Shown here one piece after another: positions 1 through 5,079 of a DNA stretch of 5,079 nt. Under the pieces are notes generated by a model. That model did not search any database. It had not been told where the DNA came from and worked only from the letters and a program-made list of their open reading frames with translations. Both the position numbers and the translations under genes were made by a program. This stretch comes from a bacterium (GTDB lineage: Bacteria > Krumholzibacteriota > Krumholzibacteria > LZORAL124-64-63), in the NCBI GenBank assembly GCA_030592025.1, contig JAUUZX010000180.1, positions 1 through 5,079 of the forward strand, read 5' to 3'. Positions within the stretch are counted from its first letter, which is position 1, and each line of letters begins with the position of its first letter.

Positions 1-9
1 GGAATCGCC

Positions 10-1200
10 GTGACCGACCATCCCCTGGACACGCCCTTCGGCTTCACCGTCAGCGCCCTCTCCACCGACACGGCCGCCCGCCGCGGCCGCCTCGTCACGG
101 GGCACGGCGTGGTGGAGACGCCGGTCTTCATGCCCGTCGGGACGGTGGGCAGCGTCAAGGCCGTCACCTTCGAACAGGTGTGGGGCACGGGTGCCCGCAT
201 CATCCTGGGCAACACCTATCACCTGTACCTGCGGCCCGGCCACGAGTTGATCGCGCGCCGCGGCGGGCTGCACCGGTTCCAGGGTTGGGACGGCGTGCTC
301 CTCACGGACAGCGCCGGCTTCCAGGTCTTTTCCCTGAGTGACCTGAACCGGGTGACCGAGGACGGTGTCGAGTTCCGCAGCCACCTGGACGGCAGCCGGC
401 ATTTCTTCAGCCCGGAGCTGAGCATGGAGATCCAGCTCGCCCTGGGGTCGGACATCGTCATGGCCTTCGACCAGTGCGCGGCCTACGGCGCCGACAAAGG
501 CGAGGTGGAAGCGGCGGTGGAGCGCACGACCCGGTGGCTCGGCCGATGCTGTGACGTGTTCGGCGGTCGCACCGAGCAAGGTGGCTGGGAGAGGGTACTC
601 TTCGGCATCATGCAGGGTGGTGTGGACGAAGCCCTGCGCCGGCGCTCGGCCGCCGAGATCATCGCCTGCGACCTGCCCGGCTACGCCATCGGCGGGCTGT
701 CCGTGGGGGAACCCACGAGCGCCATGCGCGAGATGACCGAGCTGTCGGCGGGGTTGCTGCCGGCCGATCGCCCCCGCTACCTCATGGGGGTGGGTTTCCC
801 CGACGACATCCTGGCCGCCGTGGCCGCGGGCGTCGACATGTTCGACTGCGTGCTGCCCACCCGCATGGCCCGGACGGGGACGGTGCTCACCCGCGACGGC
901 CGTCTGGTCGTCAAGAACAAGGCCTGCGAGGAGGACGACCGGCCCCTCGACGTGGATTGCCCGTGCCCGGTCTGCGCCCGCCATTCCCGGGCCTACATCC
1001 GCCACCTTTTCCAGGCCCGGGAAATCCTGGGGCCCACCCTCGCCACCCTCCATAACCTGCATTTCTACCAGGACCTCATGGCCGACATCCGGCTCGCCAT
1101 CGAGGAGGATCGTTACGCGGCATTCGCCGCCGCCGCCGCCGGCCGTTGGCAGGCTGGTGAGGACGAGCGTCGGGAGGAAGTGCGCAGCCGGGAGCGTTGA
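10..1200 (+). CDS. tgt: tRNA-guanine(34) transglycosylase (queuine tRNA-ribosyltransferase)
   Basis: Cytosolic enzyme that exchanges guanine at the wobble position (G34) of GUN-anticodon tRNAs for the queuosine precursor preQ1. The 396-residue product, slightly longer than the usual 370-380, shows the whole family core. The substrate/acid-base motif DSAGFQ is at residues 100-105 and FDQC, with Asp154 and Cys156 in the base pocket, at 153-156. The GGLSVGE loop is at 228-234 and the nucleophile motif FDCVLPTR, with Asp279, at 278-285. A C-terminal zinc site is formed by Cys317, Cys319, Cys322 and His348 with canonical C-x-C-x2-C-x25-H spacing. The start is a GTG at 10 and only nine bases precede it, so its ribosome site cannot be judged and a longer N-terminus is not excluded. 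Oddities are Ala102 where the family normally has Gly (DSGGFQ), FDQC instead of FDEC, and MGVGFP instead of MGVGTP. Identity is certain; full activity is likely, since catalytic and zinc residues are kept. Confidence 0.96.
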   Translation: MTDHPLDTPFGFTVSALSTDTAARRGRLVTGHGVVETPVFMPVGTVGSVKAVTFEQVWGTGARIILGNTYHLYLRPGHELIARRGGLHRFQGWDGVLLTDSAGFQVFSLSDLNRVTEDGVEFRSHLDGSRHFFSPELSMEIQLALGSDIVMAFDQCAAYGADKGEVEAAVERTTRWLGRCCDVFGGRTEQGGWERVLFGIMQGGVDEALRRRSAAEIIACDLPGYAIGGLSVGEPTSAMREMTELSAGLLPADRPRYLMGVGFPDDILAAVAAGVDMFDCVLPTRMARTGTVLTRDGRLVVKNKACEEDDRPLDVDCPCPVCARHSRAYIRHLFQAREILGPTLATLHNLHFYQDLMADIRLAIEEDRYAAFAAAAAGRWQAGEDERREEVRSRER

Positions 1201-1215
1201 GCGCCGTCCTTCCTT

Positions 1216-1243
1216 GCCCTCGGGCCCCGGGGGGCACATTTTT
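1216..1243 (+). terminator. Possible weak intrinsic terminator after tgt
   Basis: Bases 1216-1221 (GCCCTC) can pair with 1230-1235 (GGGGGC), including one T-G wobble, around an 8-nt loop. The sequence ACA and then five T's at 1239-1243, with more T's to 1249, follow. It lies 15 nt after the tgt stop, where a terminator or attenuator would be expected. The stem is only 6 bp and is separated from the T run by 3 nt, so termination may be partial. The rest of the 117-bp spacer (1201-1317) holds a second GC-rich hairpin (1275-1280 with 1284-1291, one bulge) and no convincing promoter. Confidence 0.35.
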
Positions 1244-1306
1244 GATTTTGCGAGTTTCGACGAACGGGATGCCCGGCCGCCCCGCGGCGCCGGCCCCCAC
1301 TTTTCC

Positions 1307-1312
1307 GAGGAG
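1307..1312 (+). promoter_or_regulatory. Shine-Dalgarno site of yajC
   Basis: GAGGAG lies 5 nt before the ATG at 1318. It fixes the yajC start, is strong, and does not overlap an upstream gene. This fits yajC being the first independently translated gene of the downstream cluster. Confidence 0.75.
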
Positions 1313-1317
1313 AACCC

Positions 1318-1638
1318 ATGCTGAATATGTTGGCCATGTCCGCACCGTCCGACGGCGGAGGCGGCTCCGGTGCGATGTTCATCCAGTTCATGCCGATAAT
1401 CCTGATCTTCCTGGTTTTCTGGTTCATGATCATCCGCCCCCAGAAGAAGCAGCAGGACCAGCGCAAGACCATGATCGAGGCCCTCAAGCGCGGCGACAGG
1501 ATCGTCACCAACGGCGGGCTGTTCGCCACGGTGCGCGACGTCAAGGGCGACCGGATCGTGGCGACCATCGCCGAAGGCGTGAAGGTCGAGATCTCGAAGT
1601 CCGCCATCGGGAGCGTGGTGGTCGAAACGGACGCGTAG
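1318..1638 (+). CDS. yajC: Preprotein translocase accessory subunit YajC
   Basis: Small single-span inner-membrane protein that in characterised bacteria associates with SecDF and the SecYEG translocon, aiding protein export and insertion. The 106-residue product has the family layout. A short Gly/Ser-rich N-terminus (residues 1-20) precedes a hydrophobic transmembrane helix at about 22-39. The family signature IIRPQKKQQ follows at about 38-46, and then a basic cytosolic domain with GDRIVTNGGLFATV at about 60-73. Length matches the family (about 85-115 residues). Start chosen at the ATG with GAGGAG 5 nt upstream. The tgt-yajC order is widespread, but secD and secF, which commonly follow, are absent here and def comes next instead. 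It ends with TAG, 2 nt before the def start, so def is probably translated by coupling. Regulation is not evident beyond the upstream hairpins. Confidence 0.95.
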   Translation: MLNMLAMSAPSDGGGGSGAMFIQFMPIILIFLVFWFMIIRPQKKQQDQRKTMIEALKRGDRIVTNGGLFATVRDVKGDRIVATIAEGVKVEISKSAIGSVVVETDA

Positions 1639-1640
1639 CC

Positions 1641-2183
1641 ATGATCCGCCGCTACGGCGATCCGGTCCTGAGGCGGACGGCGACGTCCATCGACGCCACG
1701 GCCGCCGAGACGCGCGCCCTGCTCGACGCCATGTGGGAAGAGCTGGACGTCGGTGGTGGTGTCGGGTTGGCCGCGGCCCAGATCGGGGTGGTCGCCCGGG
1801 CGCTCATCGTCCGCGTTCCCGCGGACCGGGGGAAGACGAAGGGGCAGGGGAGCGAGCGGCGCCTGGAGTTGATCAACCCGGTCGTTGACGAGGTATTCGG
1901 TGAGCGACGGTCCTTCGAGGAAGGGTGCCTGTCGTTCCCGGGTCTTTATTTTCGAGTATGGCGGCGGCGGGGGATCGCCGTGACCTACGAGACAACCGCG
2001 GGCGAAACCGTCAGCCTGCGCGACGACGGGCTCGTGGCGCGCATCGTGCAACACGAGCTGGACCATCTGGACGGTGTGCTCTTCATCGACCGGTTGCCCG
2101 CCTGGCGTCGCCTGGCGATGTTGCCGCGACTCCAGTGGTTGAGGTGGCGCGGGCGACGTGCCGACGGAGGTGGGGAACGATGA
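1641..2183 (+). CDS. def: Peptide deformylase
   Basis: Metal-dependent (usually Fe2+) hydrolase that removes the formyl group from the N-terminal methionine of nascent bacterial proteins at the ribosome exit. The 180-residue product contains all three catalytic motifs in order: GVGLAAAQ at residues 40-47 (Gln47), EGCLS at 94-98 (metal ligand Cys96), and the HELDH helix at 138-142 (metal ligands His138 and His142, catalytic Glu139). Length is normal (about 160-190). A basic insert around residues 60-70 and an Arg/Trp-rich C-terminus look lineage-specific. The ATG at 1641 is chosen because the conserved N-terminus (IRRYGDPVLR) begins there; the frame is open upstream, but that part lies over yajC and its leader. 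No good Shine-Dalgarno is visible, consistent with coupling to yajC. It overlaps fmt by ATGA, so deformylase and formyltransferase are probably co-translated, a common bacterial pairing. Confidence 0.97.
   Translation: MIRRYGDPVLRRTATSIDATAAETRALLDAMWEELDVGGGVGLAAAQIGVVARALIVRVPADRGKTKGQGSERRLELINPVVDEVFGERRSFEEGCLSFPGLYFRVWRRRGIAVTYETTAGETVSLRDDGLVARIVQHELDHLDGVLFIDRLPAWRRLAMLPRLQWLRWRGRRADGGGER
2166..2172 (+). promoter_or_regulatory. Strong Shine-Dalgarno of fmt inside the def 3' end
   Basis: GGAGGTG, a near-perfect match to the anti-Shine-Dalgarno, sits 7 nt before the fmt ATG at 2180. It decides this start over the longer open frame that begins inside def. Fmt can therefore initiate de novo as well as by coupling. 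Confidence 0.85.
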
Positions 2184-3115
2184 GGATCGTGTTCATGGGT
2201 TCGCCGGACTTCGCGGTGCCGTCCCTCGACGCGCTGGTGGAGGCAAGGTTCGACGTGCGCCTGGTCGTCACCCAGCCGGACCGCCGGGCCGGGCGGGGGC
2301 GCAAGATGCTGCCCACGGCGGTCAAGACCGTAGCGAATCGTCACGGCCTGCCGGTCATGGATTTCGGCAAGGGTGACCGCAAGAAGGTGACCGAGGCGGT
2401 CCTCGCCGAGAGCCCGGACGCCATTGTCGTGGTGGCCTTCGGGCACATCCTGCGGGAGCCTCTCCTGTCGGGGGCGCCCCACGGCTGCATCAACGTTCAC
2501 GCCAGCCTGCTGCCCCGTTGGCGGGGCGTGTCCCCCGTCCAGTACGCGATCCTCCATGGCGACAGCTGGACCGGCGTGACCGTCATGCGCATGGACCCCG
2601 GCGTCGACACCGGCCCGGTGCTGGCCAGTCGCAGCGTGGGCATCTGGCCCGACGAAACGGCCGGTGATCTGCTGGACCGCCTGGCCGGGCAGGGCGCCGA
2701 TCTCCTCATTCACACCCTGCGCAACCTGGCCAACGGCGCCGTCACGCCCGTTCCCCAGAACGACGAGGGCGCCGTCTACGCGCCCAAGCTGACCCGCACC
2801 CTGTCGGCCATCCGCTGGGACCGCCACTGCGTCGTGGTCCACAACCAGATCCGTGCCCTCTCGCCCTGGCCGGGCTCGTCGACCTCGCTGCGGGACCAGG
2901 TCCTGAAGGTGACCGAGGCGCGCCCGTGGGCCGTGCACGTTTCCGGTGAGGAGCCGGGACGGGTGTTGGAGGTGCGTGAAGAGGGCGTCGTCGTGGTGTG
3001 CGGCACCGGGTCGCTGCTGCTGACGGGCCTGCAGGCCCCGGGTCGTCGGCCGTTGCCCGTGGAGGAGTTCCTGCGGGGCTTCGAGATCCGCCCCGGCGAT
3101 CAGTTACGCTCATGA
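2180..3115 (+). CDS. fmt: Methionyl-tRNA formyltransferase
   Basis: Transfers a formyl group from 10-formyl-tetrahydrofolate to initiator Met-tRNA in the cytosol, enabling fMet initiation. The 311-residue product matches the usual length (about 310-320). The N-terminal Rossmann-type domain starts with IVFMGSPDFAVPSL (residues 3-16). The tRNA-acceptor loop QPDRRAGRGRK follows at about 39-49. The catalytic stretch NVHASLLP is at 105-112 (Asn105, His107), and MDPGVDTG at 138-145 supplies catalytic Asp143. The C-terminal OB-like domain begins around YAPKLT and includes IRALSPWPG. Minor departures are WRGVSPVQ where WRGAAPIQ is more usual, and FGHIL for YGKIL; neither removes a catalytic residue. 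The start is set by a strong Shine-Dalgarno at 2166 and the ATGA overlap with def. It overlaps rsmB by ATGA, giving the classic def-fmt-rsmB order. Identity is certain. Confidence 0.97.
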   Translation: MRIVFMGSPDFAVPSLDALVEARFDVRLVVTQPDRRAGRGRKMLPTAVKTVANRHGLPVMDFGKGDRKKVTEAVLAESPDAIVVVAFGHILREPLLSGAPHGCINVHASLLPRWRGVSPVQYAILHGDSWTGVTVMRMDPGVDTGPVLASRSVGIWPDETAGDLLDRLAGQGADLLIHTLRNLANGAVTPVPQNDEGAVYAPKLTRTLSAIRWDRHCVVVHNQIRALSPWPGSSTSLRDQVLKVTEARPWAVHVSGEEPGRVLEVREEGVVVVCGTGSLLLTGLQAPGRRPLPVEEFLRGFEIRPGDQLRS

Positions 3116-4059
3116 GCGTCTGCCCCGTCCGGCGCCGGGCCCTGGACCTCCTGCTCCGACTTGAGGACGGGCAACTCCTGGACGCGGGGTTGGACCGGAG
3201 CCTGGACCAACTGCGCGCCGGTGGGGGCACGGACCAGGAGGCGGCCTTCCTGGCCGAGCTGGTGCGGGGCACCCTGCAATGGCGTGGCCGCTACGACCAC
3301 ATCATCGACGCCTTTGCCTCCCGCAAGCCTCCCCGTGATCCCCGGTTGCGTTGTCTGCTGCGCCTGGCTCTCCACCAGCTTGTGGCCCTCGACGGGGTGC
3401 CGGCCCACGCCGTGCTCCATCAGGCCGGGGAGTTGTGCCGGGCGCGCCTGTCGTCGCGGCTCGTGGGTTTCGTCAACGGTTTGCTCAGGAACGTCCGCCG
3501 GGAGTTGCGGCCGACCGATGACCTCGATCAGGCAGAGCGGCGACGGCGTCTGCGCCGGGTCTTTGCGCCCCTGGAACCGGACGGCGCCGCCTGGCTGGCG
3601 GCGTGGCATTCCCTGCCCCCATGGCTGGTGGAACGTTGGCTGGGCCGGTGGGAGCCGTCTACCGTGGCGAACATCTGCGAAGCGGCCAACTCGCCCGTCC
3701 CGGTCACGCTGCGGGTGCTCGAGGGCGCGGATCCGGACAAGGAAGCCGAGGCGCTGCATGCCCAGGGCCGGTCGGTGGCGCGGCATGACGATCCAAGGCG
3801 CCTCACCCTGATCGAGCGGACATCCCGCCGCGAGATCACGGATCTCCTCGCGCGGCACCGCCGCCTCATCGTCCAGGACCCGACGGTCCAGGAGGCGACA
3901 AGTTGGCTGTTGGACATGACTGCCCGGGGCCCGGTGGTCGATCTCTGCGCGGCGCCGGGGGGCAAGACGGCCCGTCTGGCCGCGGCCTGGCCGGATGCGC
4001 GCCCCATGATCGCCGTGGATCGCAGCCCCCAGCGGATGCAGTTGCTCGACCGTACGTTG

Positions 4060-4062
4060 TAA
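4060..4062 (+). other. Premature in-frame stop (TAA) in rsmB
   Basis: Reading from 3112, the codons here give D-R-T-L-stop-R-I-E-A-E-A-V, and the flanking residues fit the RsmB helix between the SAM motif and motif IV. Both other forward frames meet stops within about 35 nt (TGA at 4068-4070 and TAG at 4094-4096), so a pair of compensating indels is not a better explanation. One substitution from AAA, CAA or GAA would restore a plausible sense residue (Lys, Gln or Glu). It is the only TAA at which any reading frame of a recognised gene stops in this window; the genuine gene ends are TGA or TAG. Confidence 0.9.
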
Positions 4063-4066
4063 AGGA

Positions 4067-4096
4067 TTGAGGCCGAGGCGGTCCCCGTGGTATTAG
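4067..4096 (+). promoter_or_regulatory. Sigma70-like promoter candidate inside rsmB
   Basis: TTGAGG (4067-4072) and TATTAG (4091-4096) each match 4 of 6 consensus bases and are 18 bp apart. They lie in a locally A/T-richer patch just after the premature stop. If active it would transcribe the rsmB 3' part and the PASTA gene. Matches of this quality arise by chance, and the promoter preferences of this lineage are unknown. Confidence 0.18.
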
Positions 4097-4469
4097 CGGA
4101 TGGGGTCCAGCCACCGTTCCGCCGTGGGTCATGCGGGGCGGTACTCCTGGACGGGCCCTGCTCCGGGACGGGCGTGCTGCGTCATCACCCCGACGGCCGC
4201 TGGCAGTTGAACCCCGAGAGTCCCGGTCGCCACGGCCTCGTGCTCCTGGAACTGGCGCGGCAGGCGGCGCGTTTGCTGCGACCGGGGGGGGTGCTGCTCT
4301 ACGCCACGTGCTCCCTGGAGCCCGAGGAGAACGAGCGGGTGCTGGCGGCCCTGCTGCACGCGGTGCCACAACTGGTGCCGGAACCCGATGCCGAAGGGCG
4401 TTGGCAACGGCGTTGGCTGCCGGGCCAGGCGCCGGGCGACGGTTTCTTCGCCGCCCGCCTGCGCCGCCG

Positions 4470-4505
4470 GGAAGACCCGGAAGATCAGGAAGACCGGGAG
4501 GAGGG
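4470..4505 (+). repeat. 9-bp tandem repeat at the rsmB 3' end
   Basis: Three near-identical units, GGAAGACCC, GGAAGATCA and GGAAGACCG (4470-4496), are followed by a degenerate fourth unit, GGAGGAGGG (4497-4505). In the rsmB frame they encode the charged tail E-D-P-E-D-Q-E-D-R-E-E-G, beyond the conserved methyltransferase fold. The last unit doubles as the ribosome site of the next gene. Confidence 0.75.
4497..4505 (+). promoter_or_regulatory. Shine-Dalgarno of the PASTA gene
   Basis: The purine run GGAGGAGGG ends 3 nt before the ATG at 4509, so a GGAGG core sits 3-7 nt upstream depending on register. It allows initiation independent of upstream translation, which matters because rsmB translation is expected to end at 4062. 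Confidence 0.75.
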
Positions 4506-4508
4506 ACC

Positions 4509-5079
4509 ATGAAGCTCTGGAAATTCCTGCTGCTGCTGGTGTTCCTGGCCGTGGCCGGGGGCGCCACCCTGCTGGGCATGAACTTCCTCGTGCTGCCGTC
4601 CATCATCCACCACAACGAGGTGGTGGTGATGCCCGACGTGCGGGGCCTGACCGCCGATGGCGCCCGCGCACGCCTGCGGGCCCTGGGGCTCGACGTCGAG
4701 GTGGCCCGCACCCGGGCCCACCCCGCCGTGGCCGAAGGCCTGATCCTCGACCAGGCGCCTGAGCCGCAGGTGCACATCCGGGGCGGGCGCACGGTGCGGG
4801 TCATCACGAGCAGCGGACCGCCGGCCGGCGCGCTGCCGCACCTGGCCGGGCTGTCCCCACGCCAGGCCGAGATCACACTGCAGCGGGAGAACTATCGGCT
4901 GGGCCGGGTCGTGCGCATGCGCCGGCCGGGGGTGACCGAGGCGGTGGTGGACTTCCAGAGCCCCGAGGCCGGGACGCAGTTGTTCAAGGGGGCGACCGTC
5001 GATCTCGTCGTGGCAGAGCCGGCGCCACCGGCTCTGCTGCGCATGCCGGATCTGCGCGGGACGAGCGTCTTCAAGGCCC
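4509..5079 (+). CDS. Membrane-anchored PASTA-domain protein (3' end outside the window)
   Basis: The first 190 residues are visible and the frame is open at the window edge. A short cytosolic start (MKLWK) precedes one hydrophobic segment at about residues 6-33, a signal-anchor helix with no obvious lipobox, so the rest should be periplasmic or extracellular. PASTA repeats follow: repeat 1 at about 38-102, starting VVVMPDVRGL and containing the typical ILDQAPEPQ turn; repeat 2 at about 108-169, starting LPHLAGL and containing FQSPEAGTQ; repeat 3 begins MPDLRG at 179. PASTA domains occur in PknB-type kinases and class A/B penicillin-binding proteins, where some bind muropeptides or peptidoglycan. 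No kinase or transpeptidase domain lies before the repeats, so this looks like a stand-alone PASTA protein; a catalytic domain further downstream cannot be excluded. The start is set by a good Shine-Dalgarno and the ATGA overlap with rsmB. Function beyond a probable cell-envelope role is unknown. Confidence 0.88.
   Translation, partial: MKLWKFLLLLVFLAVAGGATLLGMNFLVLPSIIHHNEVVVMPDVRGLTADGARARLRALGLDVEVARTRAHPAVAEGLILDQAPEPQVHIRGGRTVRVITSSGPPAGALPHLAGLSPRQAEITLQRENYRLGRVVRMRRPGVTEAVVDFQSPEAGTQLFKGATVDLVVAEPAPPALLRMPDLRGTSVFKA

Larger units (their letters stand above)
3112..4512 (+). pseudogene. rsmB: 16S rRNA (cytosine(967)-C5)-methyltransferase RsmB, interrupted by an in-frame TAA
   Basis: SAM-dependent enzyme that methylates C967 of 16S rRNA (also called Sun or Fmu). 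The frame starts at the ATG overlapping the fmt stop and runs 466 codons to a TGA overlapping the next gene, a normal full-length span. A NusB-like RNA-binding domain fills about residues 5-135. The methyltransferase domain has SAM motif DLCAAPGGKT at 277-286, the acidic ribose-binding Asp303, motif IV DGPCSGTG at 347-354 (Cys350) and motif VI ATCSLEPEE at 398-406 (nucleophile Cys400). Codon 317 is TAA (4060-4062), lying after motif I and before both catalytic cysteines. As written, translation yields a 316-residue product (3112-4062) with no catalytic Cys. A GTG at 4087 could restart a 141-residue C-terminal piece (4087-4512) lacking the SAM motif. There is no frameshift and downstream motifs are intact, so this is either a very recent nonsense mutation or a base-call error. 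The start has no evident Shine-Dalgarno and probably relies on coupling to fmt. Confidence 0.85.

Noticed and set aside
1247..1317. Promoter directly upstream of yajC
   Set aside because: TTGCGA-like bases occur near 1247, but the region at the right spacing is GC-rich and has no acceptable -10 hexamer.
1113..2938. Long minus-strand open frames (1113-2066 and 1985-2938, 317 codons each)
   Set aside because: They run antisense to yajC, def and fmt, whose motifs are unmistakable. The translations are Arg/Pro/Gly-rich and low-complexity with no recognisable domain, as expected from GC-rich opposite-strand shadows.
2998..3111. Upstream in-frame extension of rsmB (GTG at 2998)
   Set aside because: It would overlap fmt by more than 100 nt, the extra residues do not resemble RsmB, and the ATG at 3112 gives the standard ATGA overlap and the expected N-terminus.
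4060..4062. Recoding of TAA as sense in this organism, or selenocysteine/pyrrolysine insertion
   Set aside because: No recognised gene here ends at TAA, so reassignment is not formally excluded by this window. However, selenocysteine uses TGA, pyrrolysine uses TAG, and reassignment of TAA alone is not an established bacterial code. A single nonsense change or error is far simpler.
4045..4100. Programmed frameshift or paired indels bypassing the rsmB stop
   Set aside because: The frame is the same before and after the stop, the residues on both sides fit RsmB, and the other two frames also hit stops nearby. No slippery heptamer was seen.
3866..4876. 336-codon minus-strand open frame across rsmB and the PASTA gene
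   Set aside because: It spans two real genes on the other strand, is Pro/Arg/Ala-rich and shows no family motif or ribosome site.
1..5079. CRISPR array, tRNA/rRNA gene, IS element, attachment site or phage-defence system
   Set aside because: No spaced direct repeats, tRNA-like cloverleaf, transposase or terminal inverted repeats were seen; all recognised genes are housekeeping.

Overview
This is a GC-rich bacterial window (roughly 70% G+C, judged by eye, with strong G/C preference at third codon positions). It holds one run of conserved housekeeping genes, all on the + strand. In order they are tgt (tRNA-guanine transglycosylase), yajC (Sec translocon accessory protein), def (peptide deformylase), fmt (methionyl-tRNA formyltransferase), rsmB/sun (16S rRNA m5C967 methyltransferase) and the start of a membrane-anchored PASTA-domain protein cut off by the window edge. 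Nothing looks mobile: there is no IS element, CRISPR array, tRNA or rRNA. The only sizeable non-coding stretch is 1201-1317, between tgt and yajC. From memory, the order fmt - rsmB - PASTA protein resembles GC-rich members of the FCB superphylum and neighbours (Gemmatimonadota and candidate phyla such as Krumholzibacteriota or Eisenbacteria). That placement is a low-confidence inference.

Layout. Tgt ends at 1200. A 117-bp spacer follows, with a weak terminator-like hairpin and a good Shine-Dalgarno for yajC. From yajC onward the genes are packed as one transcriptional and translational unit: yajC and def are 2 nt apart, and def/fmt, fmt/rsmB and rsmB/PASTA each overlap by the same 4 bases (ATGA). 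Def and Fmt are functional opposites: Fmt formylates the initiator Met-tRNA and Def removes the formyl group from nascent proteins. RsmB and Tgt modify rRNA and tRNA. YajC and the PASTA protein are membrane proteins. The theme is translation and protein export.

The most notable observation is that rsmB carries an in-frame TAA at 4060-4062 (codon 317). It lies in the methyltransferase domain between the SAM-binding motif and the two catalytic cysteine motifs. The same frame continues for 150 further codons to the normal end, with all downstream motifs intact. It is therefore a single nonsense change, or an assembly or sequencing error, not a frameshift. The stop sits in a short A/T-richer island of rare codons that also contains sigma70-like hexamers. 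I see no clear sign of a previously undescribed multi-gene system here; the other findings are small-scale.
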